Below, in pieces: positions 43,376-52,357 of a DNA stretch of 64,000 nt. The notes beneath the pieces were generated by a model. That model did not search any database, was not told the origin of the DNA, and saw nothing but the letters and a program-made list of their open reading frames with translations. This DNA is from JAYPWI01 sp038135065 (lineage in GTDB: Bacteria; Actinomycetota; Acidimicrobiia; Acidimicrobiales; Poriferisodalaceae). Numbering within the stretch: position 1 is the stretch's first letter; every line of letters begins with the position of its first letter. The stretch lies in NCBI GenBank assembly GCA_038135065.1, contig JAYPWI010000001.1, forward strand, positions 124,001 through 188,000, read 5' to 3'. The position numbers were made by a program, and so were the translations under genes.

Positions 43376-44227
43376 TCAATCGCTGTTGCGGCGGGCGATG
43401 ATGGCCACTACGACCAGGGAGATCCCCATCAGCTCGCGCGCTGACGGGGTCTGGGCCAGTGCGATCAGCCCCACGACGGTGGCGGTGACGGGCAACAACG
43501 CCTGAAGGAAGGCGAAGCGCGTCCTGCTGATGCGGCGCATCACGGTCTGGTCGAGTCCATAGGGAATGACGTTGGAGAGGATCCCTGTAGACACCGCAAG
43601 ACCGAGGAGCCAGGGAGAGCTCACGGCCGTCCCCAGTCCCTCGACGCCGAGTGGGGCGATCGCAAGGGTCCCCACTGCCATGCCCACCCCGAGGCCGTCG
43701 ACGTTGCTTCCTGCCGATGCCACGCGGTGGCCGAGCACGATGTAACCGGCCCAGCAGCCGCCGGCGAGGAGGGCAAAGGCGACCCCGCGCAGGGTTCCCT
43801 CAGCCTCGACCCCGGCGAGGGTGACCACCCCAGCCGCGGCTACAGCCAACGACAGCAGCGATCGCAGGGACCTGCCGCTCACCGCAGCGACGGCGATGGG
43901 TCCCATGAACTCGATGGCCACCGCATTTCCGAGGGGTAACTCGTCCCATGCGTAGTAGATCGAGGTGTTCATGGCGGCGAGGAAGACGCCGAAGCCAGCG
44001 GCCAGACCGAGGTCGGTCACCGACCAGCGTCGCCGCCAAGGGCGCCGGACAACGAGCACCACGGTTGCCGCAGACGCCACCCGCAACAGGGCGACGGTCG
44101 CTGGGGGGAGTTCGTCGAAGAGATTCACGGCCACGGCTGCGCCGATGTATTGCGAGATCGCTCCGGCCACGAAGTAGCTCTCGGCGGGTGGTCGCCGCGC
44201 CGACTCGCTCGTCGAAGGATCTCCCAC
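43376..44227 (-). CDS. EamA/RhtA-like transporter
   Basis: The 283-residue protein has about ten membrane segments. AISQYIGAAVAVNLFDELPPATVALLRVASAATVVLVVRRPW opens repeat one and FALLAGGCWAGYIVLGHRVASAG repeat two, with AVAIEFMGPIAVAAVSGRS and FAFLQALLPVTATVVGLIALAQTPSARELMGISLVVVA ending each. This matches the RhtA-type amino-acid/metabolite exporter branch of EamA. It lies five bases after the P450 stop, so it belongs to the P450 transcript. Confidence 0.87.
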   Translation of the reverse strand: MGDPSTSESARRPPAESYFVAGAISQYIGAAVAVNLFDELPPATVALLRVASAATVVLVVRRPWRRRWSVTDLGLAAGFGVFLAAMNTSIYYAWDELPLGNAVAIEFMGPIAVAAVSGRSLRSLLSLAVAAAGVVTLAGVEAEGTLRGVAFALLAGGCWAGYIVLGHRVASAGSNVDGLGVGMAVGTLAIAPLGVEGLGTAVSSPWLLGLAVSTGILSNVIPYGLDQTVMRRISRTRFAFLQALLPVTATVVGLIALAQTPSARELMGISLVVVAIIARRNSD

Positions 44228-44232
44228 CCCGG

Positions 44233-45504
44233 TCAGGCCGATATGGGGGTGAACCGGACAGGCAGGGTTTTGGCGCTGTTGAGGAAGTTCGAGTGGGTTC
44301 GTTGCCCCTCGCTGGTCGCTTCGATGTCAGGCAGTCGGGTGAGCAGCTCGCGGAGCATCACCGCGATCTGTGTGCGTCCGAGGCGGGCTCCGAGGCAGAA
44401 GTGTGGACCTGCCCCGAATGCCACATGGACATTCGGGGCCCGGGTCAGATCGAATTCGTCTGGTCGCTCGAACACCGTGTCGTCGCGGTTGGCCGACGGG
44501 TACCACAACAGGAGCTTGTCACCGGCCGGGATGGGCACACCGCCCACTTCGGTGTCCACGGCCGCTGTGCGGCGGAAATGCAGGACGGGGTTGGTGTAGC
44601 GAAGGGTCTCCTCGATGAAGCCCCCGAGATGCCGGTCGAGGTCGCCGACCAGCAGTTCCCGCTGATCAGGGAAGGCGGTCAGCACCTCCATCGCTCCGGT
44701 CAGACTCGACCGCGTCGTCTCGTTCCCCGCCACCAACAGCAGGTACCACAGCAAGATGACCCGTTCGTCGTCGAGTCCTTCGCCGTCGACCGTGGTGCTC
44801 ACGAACCAGCTGACCATGTCGTCGCCGGGATCCTCACGCTTTCGGGCAATGACCTCTCGCCCATATGCGAAGAGTTCGTCTTTGGCCCGCAGGAAGTCCT
44901 TGACTGACCCGCCGAAGTCAGGGTCGTGGTTACCGATGATCCTGTTGCTCCAGTCGTAGAACAGGTCCACATCGGACTGATCCACCCCCATGATGTGGGC
45001 CAGTACCCGTAACGGCAGGCGTGAGGCCACGTCGGCGACGAAGTCGACCTCTCCCCGGTCGGCGATGTCATCGACGATGTCGCGGGCAAAACCTTCGATG
45101 GCCGGGCCCAGGCCGCGGACCCAGGCGGGGCCGAAGGGCTCTCGGATGGCTCGGCGGAGGGCAGTGTGGTCGGGTGGGTCCATCCCCATGAGGTTGAGAC
45201 GGGTTTCCTCGAGCACGACTCCTGCGAGGTCGGCACCGGTGAATCCCCCTAGCCAGGAGGAGAAGATCTCCGGGTTGGTCGACACGTGCTGGATGTCGTC
45301 ATGGCGGGTGATACACCAGAATCCTCGCCCTGCCCGGCCGCCTTCCCGGCGGGGGCGTTCGGGGTGGAATGCGACAGGGGCGCGCTCCCGCAGGGTCGCG
45401 AATGCCTGGTACGGAGGTCCATGGGAGAAGCTGGCCGGATCCCAGAGATCCACGTCGATGAAGTCGGGCGCCCATGGGCCCTGGCGGGGTGAGGTGTCGT
45501 CCAT
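44233..45504 (-). CDS. Cytochrome P450
   Basis: A 423-residue P450 with LLVAGNETTRSSLTGAM in the I helix, the ExxR of FIEETLRYTNPVLHFRRTA, and the haem loop FGAGPHFCLGARLGR near residue 370. HPERP..RAGRGFWCITRHDDIQHVSTNPEIFSS near the start is typical of the CYP124/125/142 group and differs clearly from the P450 at 7 kb. The order LLM oxidoreductase-P450-EamA on one strand with gaps of 20 and 5 bases suggests one oxidative pathway. The substrate is unknown. Confidence 0.93.
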   Translation of the reverse strand: MDDTSPRQGPWAPDFIDVDLWDPASFSHGPPYQAFATLRERAPVAFHPERPRREGGRAGRGFWCITRHDDIQHVSTNPEIFSSWLGGFTGADLAGVVLEETRLNLMGMDPPDHTALRRAIREPFGPAWVRGLGPAIEGFARDIVDDIADRGEVDFVADVASRLPLRVLAHIMGVDQSDVDLFYDWSNRIIGNHDPDFGGSVKDFLRAKDELFAYGREVIARKREDPGDDMVSWFVSTTVDGEGLDDERVILLWYLLLVAGNETTRSSLTGAMEVLTAFPDQRELLVGDLDRHLGGFIEETLRYTNPVLHFRRTAAVDTEVGGVPIPAGDKLLLWYPSANRDDTVFERPDEFDLTRAPNVHVAFGAGPHFCLGARLGRTQIAVMLRELLTRLPDIEATSEGQRTHSNFLNSAKTLPVRFTPISA

Positions 45505-45524
45505 CGTCCGTCGGGGTCCCGTTG

Positions 45525-46421
45525 TCAGTTCTGGATGCCGAGCACGGCGGCTGCAACGCCTTCGAGTTCTTCGAACCAGTCGTCGGGCTCGCCGACGAGG
45601 ATCGGTACGAACTTCGATGCGCCCACCTCCACGAAGCGTTCCAATTGCTCGCGCAGGCCCTGCCAGCCGGTCGGGATGATCTCGCCAGGGTCGACGCCGG
45701 GAGCTCTGCGTTCGAGGATCTGCCGGTAGCCAGGGGTGATGTCACCATGGGTGTAGGGGACCAGTACGCCGAAGTGCTCGGGGTCGATCGATCGTTCGGC
45801 CGCTTCGGCCGCTTCGTTGACGAGCTTCCAGCCCGCTGCAGCGGTATCGGGTGTGCAGAACGAGGGGAGCCATCCGTCGCCGAATTTTCCGCAGCGACGG
45901 AGTTCTGCGTCGGCGGCCCCACCCAGCCACAGATCCATGGGCTGCTGCATCGGCTTGGGCTGGAGTTCGACGCCGTCGAGTACGTAGTGCTCACCGTGGT
46001 GGGTGACCGGACCATCTGCCCACAATTGTTTGAGCAGGGGCAGCGCCTCGTTGAACATTCGGGCCCGTTGCCCGCGCTCGACACCGAAGGCCGACTGCTC
46101 GTGGGGGTCAGCTACTCCGAGACCGAAGGCGGGCAGGAGGCGACCGTTGGACAGACGGTCGAGGCTGGCTAGCTCTTTGGCCAGCACGGCGAGGTTGCGG
46201 CCGGGCAGGACCAGTACCGAGAAGCCGAACTTCATCCGGGTCGTCCGGCCCGCCGCATACGCCAGACCCACGATCGGGTCCGGGCTTTCACCTCCGAGTC
46301 GCTCGCTGAGCCACAGGGAGTCGAAACCCAGCTGCTCGAGGGCATCGACGAACGGGTCGAAGGTTTCGTGGTTGTTGGTGAAGCTGCGAGTTCCGAGGCC
46401 GAAGCCGACGCGTATCTTCAT
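45525..46421 (-). CDS. LLM-class F420-dependent oxidoreductase
   Basis: ATG 46421 (MKIRVGFGLGT) gives 298 residues. LEQLGFDSLWLSERLGGESPDPIVGLAYAAGRTTRMKFGFSVLVLPGRNLAVLAKELASLDRLSNGRLLPAFGLGV is diagnostic of the family, followed by DLWLGGAADAELRRCGKFGDGWLPS. It is the first gene of the LLM-P450-EamA-DUF4262 run, ending 20 bases before the P450 start. An SDR gene is divergent 31 bases away. The cofactor is probably F420, inferred from subfamily. Confidence 0.9.
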   Translation of the reverse strand: MKIRVGFGLGTRSFTNNHETFDPFVDALEQLGFDSLWLSERLGGESPDPIVGLAYAAGRTTRMKFGFSVLVLPGRNLAVLAKELASLDRLSNGRLLPAFGLGVADPHEQSAFGVERGQRARMFNEALPLLKQLWADGPVTHHGEHYVLDGVELQPKPMQQPMDLWLGGAADAELRRCGKFGDGWLPSFCTPDTAAAGWKLVNEAAEAAERSIDPEHFGVLVPYTHGDITPGYRQILERRAPGVDPGEIIPTGWQGLREQLERFVEVGASKFVPILVGEPDDWFEELEGVAAAVLGIQN

Positions 46422-46452
46422 GGGGGCAGGGTAGTGAATATCCTCTCGCCTC

Positions 46453-47253
46453 ATGGCCGACAGCACAGCGAACCCGCCCGCAACTCCCATCGACATCGTG
46501 AACCCGTTCCGTTTGGACGGACGGGTGTGCATCGTGACGGGGGCATCCAGCGGTCTCGGCGTCCGCTTCGCCCGGGTCTTCGCTGCGGCTGGGGCTTCCG
46601 TGGTGGTGGCGGCTCGGCGTCTCGATCGTCTCGAGTCACTAGTTCAGGAACTCCCCGATGCCCTGGCTGTGCAATGTGACGTGGCTGATGACGAACAGTG
46701 CCGGGATCTCGTGCAGTCCGCCGCCGACCGCTACGGACGGGTCGATGTGCTGGTGAACAACGCGGGGATCAGTGACGCTGTCAATCCAGCGGAGAATGCA
46801 GACGTCGATCTATTCCGCCAGGTCGTGGATGTGAATCTGAACGCATGCTTCCTCCTTAGCGGTCTTGTGGCACAACACATGATCGGCAACGGGGGAGGCA
46901 GCATCATCAACGTGGCGTCGGTGCACGGACTCGTGGCGTCTGCACCCAACCTCCAGCCGGCCTACGCGGCCAGCAAGGCGGGGCTGGTGAACCTGTCCCG
47001 AGACCTCGGAGTTCAATGGGCTCGGCACGGCATCAGGGTCAATGCACTGTGTCCTGGGTACTTCGAGACCGAATTGACCCAGGTCATGTTCGACGACGAA
47101 TCGATGACTGGCTGGATCAACCGCAATACGGCGATGCGTCGCGGCGGGGCAATTCACGAGCTGGATGGCGCCCTGCTGTTCTTGGCCTCCGACGCCAGTT
47201 CGTACATGACGGGTACTCATCTGACGGTCGATGGGGGCTGGACTGCCCGTTAA
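46453..47253 (+). CDS. SDR-family oxidoreductase
   Basis: A 266-residue classical SDR with an N-terminal extension before VCIVTGASSGLGVRFARVFAAAGASVVVAARR (the Arg pair after strand two suggests NADPH). NNAGISDAV, NVASVHGLVASAPNLQPAYAASKAGLVNLSRDLGVQWARHGIRVNALCPGYFETEL and the DGGWTAR end follow. The active-site Ser-Tyr-Lys set is complete. Similar proteins reduce 3-oxoacyl or other keto groups. It is divergent from the LLM/P450 run and may share its control region. Confidence 0.92.
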   Translation: MADSTANPPATPIDIVNPFRLDGRVCIVTGASSGLGVRFARVFAAAGASVVVAARRLDRLESLVQELPDALAVQCDVADDEQCRDLVQSAADRYGRVDVLVNNAGISDAVNPAENADVDLFRQVVDVNLNACFLLSGLVAQHMIGNGGGSIINVASVHGLVASAPNLQPAYAASKAGLVNLSRDLGVQWARHGIRVNALCPGYFETELTQVMFDDESMTGWINRNTAMRRGGAIHELDGALLFLASDASSYMTGTHLTVDGGWTAR

Positions 47254-47317
47254 CGCCGATGGCCGAGTGTTGGGCACCTCGATTGTAATCTGACGATCGC
47301 CCACCCAGCGTGGTCTG

Positions 47318-49585
47318 ATGGGCAGTCTGCAACCGTTCAACATGACCTTTCGACGATCGTTCTTTATTGCCCTGCTGTTCGGGCTGGTACCCGTTGTCGG
47401 TCTCGGTCTGGTCGCGGCCCAGGTTGCGGGGAGTAACGGGGAGGCCGATGGGCGACGACGGACCCAGCAGGCGGCTGAGACGGGCGCTGCGCTCGTCGGA
47501 GAACGGGTCGACCTGGTACGAGCTGAACTTGCGCAACTGGGGCAGCGGTCCGATTTCGTCACTCCTGCGCTGGCTGCTGCGAGGGGTGACGCCGTCGCTC
47601 GCAGGGAGGCGGGGCAGGCTCTAGCGGACCCGGCCGGTCGGTGGTGGGGCTTCTCGGCCATCACGGTCCTGGGGCCGCTGGGGCCCGTGGTCACGACCCA
47701 GCGTGCGGCCATCGCGCGGGTCGACCCGGGGTTGCTCGAGGCAGCGCGCGATGGTGAGGTCGCCATTGGGGGATGGGACGACGAGACTCGAACGTTCCAG
47801 ATCGCACAGCCGTTGCCTGGTCCCCGGGGCCTGGTCGCCGTGGTCGCCGAGGTCCCCGTCGATGTCGTCGTCGGCCCCCTCGACGACCTGGATGGTGTCG
47901 ATCTCCTCGTCCGCGACGACGCTGTCGCCCGGGGCGACAATGCCCTGGCCGACGCCGGGCAGGTCACAGTCCCGGTGCGCGGGTCGCCCTGGGTCGTCGT
48001 GGCCAGCCCGATGGCCGAGGGAACCTCCATCGCCCGCCTCCTGCTTGCGACCTCTGTCGCTGCCCTGGTCCTGGTGCTCGTCGCTGCAGCCGGTGCCCTC
48101 GTCGTCGGACGAACGTGGACAGCGCGCCTCCGCCGGCTCACAGCCACTGCCGACGCAATCGGTGCCGGGCACTTGGAGCGGCGGACCGGACTGAAGGGCC
48201 GTGACGAAGTGTCCCGGGCTGCAGCCTCGCTAGACCGCATGGCCGATGCCCTGGTGAGCGACATCGCCCACCGGCGTCAGATGGAGACCTTGCTCGTCAA
48301 CCAGGCGCTCCACGATCCGCTGACCGGCTTGGCCAACCGGGCGAAGTTGCTGGACCGGTTGGGCGATGCGCTCGCCCGTTCGAATCGCAGCGGTCAGGTG
48401 GTCGGGTTGTTGTTCTGCGATCTGGACGGATTCAAGGAGGTGAACGACCGACTGGGACATAGCGCCGGTGACGACCTCCTGCTCCTCGTCGCTGATCGCC
48501 TACGCGCCGTGGTGCGGCCGAGTGACACGGTGGCTCGTTTCGGGGGAGATGAGTTCGTGGTGCTGTGCCCGGATCTCGGGTCGGTGCCTGATGCGGAAGT
48601 CGTCGCCGTGCGGTTGGCAGGTGCTTTCGCCGAGCCGTTCCAGATCGGCGGATCCCCGGTCACCGTGACGTCGAGCATCGGTATCGCAGTCGGTGCCGGT
48701 GGGACATCGTCGCCCGACGATCTGCTGCGTCGAGCCGACCAGGCCATGTACGAGGCGAAGGCGGCCGGGAAGTCGCAGCACGTCCTGTTCTCGCTGGCCC
48801 CAGACGAGGAGGAACGGAGTCGCGCCGAACGGATAGCGGAGGTCCGATCGGCCATGGCCGAGGGCGACGTCACCCTGCACTACCAGCCGGTCATCGACCT
48901 CAGGGCGGGAGGAGTGGTGGGGTACGAGGCCTTCCTGCGATGGCACCACCGGTCGAGAGGGGAGGTCCGGCCGCAGGAGTTCATCGAACTTGCCTCGTCG
49001 GCCGGGCTGTCAGCAGATGTCGACCTATGGGTACTCGATGTTGCCTTGGGAGAACTGCTTCCCCGCCGTAACGACCAACTGGCTCCCTCCTGGCTGAGCG
49101 TGAACCTGACGCCCGGGTCCCTGGCGGCTCCCGGTTTCAGCGGCAGAGTCAACGAGGTGCTGGCTCGCCACACTGCCGATCCCGCTTGGGTCGTGTTCGA
49201 GATCAGTGAGGCAGCCCTCAGTGGTGAGCCCGGCATCGTCCTCAGCTCGCTCGACGCCCTCCATGAGCTGGGGGTCGGACTCGCTATCGATGATTTCGGC
49301 ACGGGCCACTCGTCGCTGGATCGCCTCCGTCGCTGCCCGGTCGACACGATCAAGATCCACCAGACGCTCGTACATGGCCTCGAAGCCGGTGCGGACGATC
49401 GATCGGCAGTGGCTGCGATCGTGTCGATGGCCGAGGCCCTCGAACTGGGGGTGGTGGCCGAAGGGGTCGAGACCGAGCAACAGCTCGCCACGCTGCGCAA
49501 CCTGGGCTGTTCGATGGCGCAGGGTTATTTCATTGCTTCGCCTGCACCGGTGGCGGAGCTGGGTAGTGGCCCCACTCCGGCGTAA
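47318..49585 (+). CDS. Membrane GGDEF-EAL protein with extracytoplasmic sensor and HAMP
   Basis: The 755-residue protein has a membrane segment (FFIALLFGLVPVVGLGLVAAQV), a periplasm-side sensor of about 190 residues, a second membrane segment (ARLLLATSVAALVLVLVAAAGALVVG), a HAMP-like linker, then GGDEF (intact GGDEF motif near residue 409) and EAL domains. In the EAL domain the signature is EAF, but the other catalytic residues appear present: SVNLTP, FEISEAAL, AIDDFGTGHSSL, IKIHQ, VVAEGVE and AQGYFI. It can make and probably break cyclic-di-GMP in response to an external signal. ATG 47342 is an alternative start. Confidence 0.92.
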   Translation: MGSLQPFNMTFRRSFFIALLFGLVPVVGLGLVAAQVAGSNGEADGRRRTQQAAETGAALVGERVDLVRAELAQLGQRSDFVTPALAAARGDAVARREAGQALADPAGRWWGFSAITVLGPLGPVVTTQRAAIARVDPGLLEAARDGEVAIGGWDDETRTFQIAQPLPGPRGLVAVVAEVPVDVVVGPLDDLDGVDLLVRDDAVARGDNALADAGQVTVPVRGSPWVVVASPMAEGTSIARLLLATSVAALVLVLVAAAGALVVGRTWTARLRRLTATADAIGAGHLERRTGLKGRDEVSRAAASLDRMADALVSDIAHRRQMETLLVNQALHDPLTGLANRAKLLDRLGDALARSNRSGQVVGLLFCDLDGFKEVNDRLGHSAGDDLLLLVADRLRAVVRPSDTVARFGGDEFVVLCPDLGSVPDAEVVAVRLAGAFAEPFQIGGSPVTVTSSIGIAVGAGGTSSPDDLLRRADQAMYEAKAAGKSQHVLFSLAPDEEERSRAERIAEVRSAMAEGDVTLHYQPVIDLRAGGVVGYEAFLRWHHRSRGEVRPQEFIELASSAGLSADVDLWVLDVALGELLPRRNDQLAPSWLSVNLTPGSLAAPGFSGRVNEVLARHTADPAWVVFEISEAALSGEPGIVLSSLDALHELGVGLAIDDFGTGHSSLDRLRRCPVDTIKIHQTLVHGLEAGADDRSAVAAIVSMAEALELGVVAEGVETEQQLATLRNLGCSMAQGYFIASPAPVAELGSGPTPA

Positions 49586-49615
49586 CGCGAACGACGAACT
49601 ACCTCCGCAGGCTGC

Positions 49616-50116
49616 TCAGCCCAGGGCGGGTGTGCCAGCGAACGGACCGGGATCACCCATGGCTGGGATCAAGGGCCGCGACCGCCATGCCATCGCAGAC
49701 TCGACGCCATCGACAACGGAGGCCCATTGGGGCGGGTCCCAGCCCTCGGCGGACCCCAAGACGTTGCAACCCTGGTCCAGGTGCACGAGCGCCGGGAGGA
49801 ACTCCAGCCCCAGTTCGCCGATGAGCTTTCGCTCGGGATCGACCAGCGTCAGATAACGACTGCCGAACTTGCCCAGATACTGACGAGCTCCGGCGCCATC
49901 GGAGGCCACGATGAAGGCGCAGCGGATGTCGGCTTCCCTGTAGTGGTTGAACAGCCGGTCTGCCGTGGGCAGGATCCAACCACTCTGGTGGGTGTAGGGG
50001 TCGATGACCACCGCAAGCATGTTGAAGGTGGTGAGCCACTGACCGAGGGACTGCTCCTCCCCGCGGTCCGTGGCGAGGGTGAGGGTGCTGGAAGGTTCTG
50101 CTGGCACGGTCGGCAA
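49616..50116 (-). CDS. Thioredoxin-fold (redoxin-like) protein lacking a CxxC motif
   Basis: The 166-residue protein follows the thioredoxin-fold order: strand MLAVVIDPYTHQSGWILPTADRLFNHYREADIRCAFIVASDG, then ARQYLGKFGSRYLTLVDPERKLIGELGLEFLPALVHLDQGCNVLGSAEGWDPPQW with a cis-Pro-like LP. Where redoxins have CxxC it has YTHQSGW, so it cannot do ordinary disulfide exchange at that site. C67 and C128-like single cysteines remain. No selenocysteine TGA is visible. It is divergent from the eIF2B-like gene. Confidence 0.65.
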   Translation of the reverse strand: MPTVPAEPSSTLTLATDRGEEQSLGQWLTTFNMLAVVIDPYTHQSGWILPTADRLFNHYREADIRCAFIVASDGAGARQYLGKFGSRYLTLVDPERKLIGELGLEFLPALVHLDQGCNVLGSAEGWDPPQWASVVDGVESAMAWRSRPLIPAMGDPGPFAGTPALG

Positions 50117-50201
50117 AATAGCGCACCCCCGGGTGCCTTCCCAGTATCGGATGGGTGTCCGGTCGCTCGCATACTGGGTACATGGCCAATATCGTCAGGG
50201 T

Positions 50202-50996
50202 GTGCATCCGATCGAACGGCTCCGATACGTCGCAAGAGCGGGGGGTGTAGACCAGGGTTCCCTCACCCGAGAAGCCGCTGACGCCCTTGCCTCGCTCGGG
50301 GGAGATCCGGCGGAGCTGGTGATGTCATGTCGGCGCATGTTGGCCCGTCACCCCACTGCGGGGGCCCTCTGGGCGATGTCGGCGCGGGTGCTCCTGGCTG
50401 CCGACCCCATGTCAGCTGCCTGGGAGGTCGCCCGCGACCTCGAGGACGATCCGACTGGCGGAAAATTGGCCGCTGCGCTTCCGGAGGATGCGGTGATCAC
50501 CCTGCTCGGCTGGCCCGATGTCGCAGCAGATGCCCTTCACCGCCGCGGCGACATCGAGGTTCGGGTGCTCGATGCGTATGGCGAGGGTGGAGGTCTCGCT
50601 CGACGACTGCAGCAGGGGGGAACCGCGGTCGTCGAGGTGCCCCTGACCGGCCTGGGTGCCGCGTGCGCCGGGGCTGACGTCGTGGTCATCGAGGCGGCCG
50701 CAGCAGGTCCGACCGGTCTGGTCGCTGCAGGCGGTTCCCTGGCTGCGGCGGCGGTAGGAGCGACAGCTGGGGCGCAGGTGTGGGCCGCCATCCCTCGGGG
50801 CCGCTCACTCCCCGGTCAACTCTTCGAGGCGGTGAAGGCCCAACTCGACATGGACGCACCGTGGGAACAGGAAGAGGAGTTCGTGCCCCTCGAGTTGGTG
50901 GGCACCTTGGTGACGCCCTCTGGTCTTCGTCCACCCTCGCAGGGCCTGGAGCCCGACTGCGAGGTGGCCCACGAACTGCTCCGCTTCGGATACTGA
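50202..50996 (+). CDS. eIF2B/MtnA-like (aIF-2B alpha/beta/delta family) protein
   Basis: The best start is GTG 50202 (VHPIERLRYVARAGG) after CAGGG, giving 264 residues; ATG or GTG codons further upstream lie in the divergent promoter region. The C-terminal Rossmann-like half, VRVLDAYGEGGGLARRLQQGG followed by GADVVVIEAAAAGPTGLVAAGGSLAAAAVGATAGAQVWAAIPRGRSLP, matches the ribose-bisphosphate isomerase/methylthioribose-phosphate isomerase/eIF2B family. The family's usual catalytic Cys and Asp are not obvious, so the activity is uncertain. The N-terminal half is helical. Confidence 0.65.
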   Translation: MHPIERLRYVARAGGVDQGSLTREAADALASLGGDPAELVMSCRRMLARHPTAGALWAMSARVLLAADPMSAAWEVARDLEDDPTGGKLAAALPEDAVITLLGWPDVAADALHRRGDIEVRVLDAYGEGGGLARRLQQGGTAVVEVPLTGLGAACAGADVVVIEAAAAGPTGLVAAGGSLAAAAVGATAGAQVWAAIPRGRSLPGQLFEAVKAQLDMDAPWEQEEEFVPLELVGTLVTPSGLRPPSQGLEPDCEVAHELLRFGY

Positions 50997-51041
50997 CCAT
51001 TCGGGGACGCTCGACTGGCGGCCCCATCGGTCGACAGGACG

Positions 51042-52157
51042 ATGGTGAGTCCAGCGTCATCGAGAGCTCGCCCTGCGCTGCGTCGCACGACCGACGATCG
51101 AGTCGTTGCCGGGGTGTGCGGCGGCCTGGGTGAGCGACTGTCTGTCGATGCCGTTGCAGTCCGGGTTGCCTTCGTGCTCGGTGCGATGGTGTGGGGTGCC
51201 TCCCTCGCCGTCTATGCCGTGCTGTGGTGCAGAGTTCCCGAGATCGACAGTCCGACGACCAACCCGGTCCGTCCGACGAGGATGCCATCCGCGAGTCTGG
51301 CGGGGGGCGTCGTGTTTCTCTCTGCCGCAGGACTCTTGGTGCTGCGGATGCTCGGGTGGCTCCCGCCCGATGTGCTCGTGCTCCCCCTCTCACTTGCGTT
51401 GGTCGGGGTGACCCTGCTGTGGGCGGGCCAGCCATTGCGTCCTGTGCCCAGGAGAGCCTTGGGCTCGGGTGCGATGACCTCCCCGGTGACCGGTGGCGAG
51501 ACAGAAGCCAGGCATGCCGAGCCGGCGACTCGCGTCGACCGGCGTCCCCTGCCCCCATTCGGCAGTGCACTCATAGGGTCGACGCTCATCGTTGCCTGCC
51601 TCGGCGTGTTGCTGGACCGGTCGGGACTGGTCGCCGTCCAGTGGCGACTGGTCGGAGCCGTTGTCGTTGTTGTCTTGGGCATGATCCTCATCGGAGGGGC
51701 GACCGTTGGTCGGCCCCCAGGGGTCATCGGTCTGGGCGCTGTCGTCGCCATCGCGGTGCTGGGCGCCACGCTGTTCGCAGTGCCGCTGGGGAGCGGGGTC
51801 GGGGCTCGTACCCTGCGTCCTGCATCGCTGGATGGGCTTGACACCCACCTCGCTGGAGGCTCGCTGACCGTCGACATCAGCGAGTTGGATCCGGACAGCT
51901 TGGGGCCCGAACCGGCTCTCGAGGCCAGCGTGGCTATCGGAACCCTGCGGGTCGTGGTTCCCATCGGGATCGATGTCGATGTCACCGTGCGCTCCGGGCT
52001 CGGGGCTGTGACCGTCTTCGACGACGCCGCCTCGGGTCTGTCGGTCGAGCGGACGTTCGTCAGTGCGGGGGCCGACGACACCGCCCCTGCGATCAGACTC
52101 GATGCCGTCGTGGGTATCGGACGGGTGATCGTCGAGCAGGGGACGGTCCGAAGATGA
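51042..52157 (+). CDS. PspC-domain membrane protein with LiaF-like C-terminus
   Basis: The 371-residue protein begins with a PspC domain (ALRRTTDDRVVAGVCGGLGERLSVDAVAVRVAFVLGAMVWGASLAVYAVLWCRVPE). About five more membrane segments follow, then a soluble C-terminal beta-rich domain from about residue 265 (GLDTHLAGGSLTVDISELDPDS, ASVAIGTLRVVVPIGIDVDVTVRSGLGAVTVFD) like the LiaF 'toast-rack' domain. Such proteins act in envelope-stress sensing. Its stop overlaps the start of the next small membrane protein by four bases (ATGA). Confidence 0.85.
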   Translation: MVSPASSRARPALRRTTDDRVVAGVCGGLGERLSVDAVAVRVAFVLGAMVWGASLAVYAVLWCRVPEIDSPTTNPVRPTRMPSASLAGGVVFLSAAGLLVLRMLGWLPPDVLVLPLSLALVGVTLLWAGQPLRPVPRRALGSGAMTSPVTGGETEARHAEPATRVDRRPLPPFGSALIGSTLIVACLGVLLDRSGLVAVQWRLVGAVVVVVLGMILIGGATVGRPPGVIGLGAVVAIAVLGATLFAVPLGSGVGARTLRPASLDGLDTHLAGGSLTVDISELDPDSLGPEPALEASVAIGTLRVVVPIGIDVDVTVRSGLGAVTVFDDAASGLSVERTFVSAGADDTAPAIRLDAVVGIGRVIVEQGTVRR

Positions 52158-52336
52158 ATCAGAGCATCGACCTGGTCAGTCTCTTCGTCGGCATCGTCTA
52201 TGTGACGTTCGGCGTCTGGGTGGTGGGTGACATCGTGGGCTCACCACCCCCGATCGTCATCGTTCTGCCCACGGTGGGCATCGGAGCCGTCGTTGCCTCC
52301 CTTGTCATGGTGAACCGCCACCGGGCCAGGCACTGA
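52154..52336 (+). CDS. Small membrane protein (60 residues)
   Basis: Two membrane segments fill almost the whole protein (LVSLFVGIVYVTFGVWVVGDIV and PIVIVLPTVGIGAVVASLVM), ending in a basic tail (NRHRARH). The ATG overlaps the PspC gene stop, strong evidence that it is a real, coupled gene. It probably works with the PspC/LiaF-like protein, by analogy with small partner proteins in such loci. Confidence 0.7.
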   Translation: MNQSIDLVSLFVGIVYVTFGVWVVGDIVGSPPPIVIVLPTVGIGAVVASLVMVNRHRARH

Positions 52337-52357
52337 GCGATTCCGGCCGGCCGGCGC

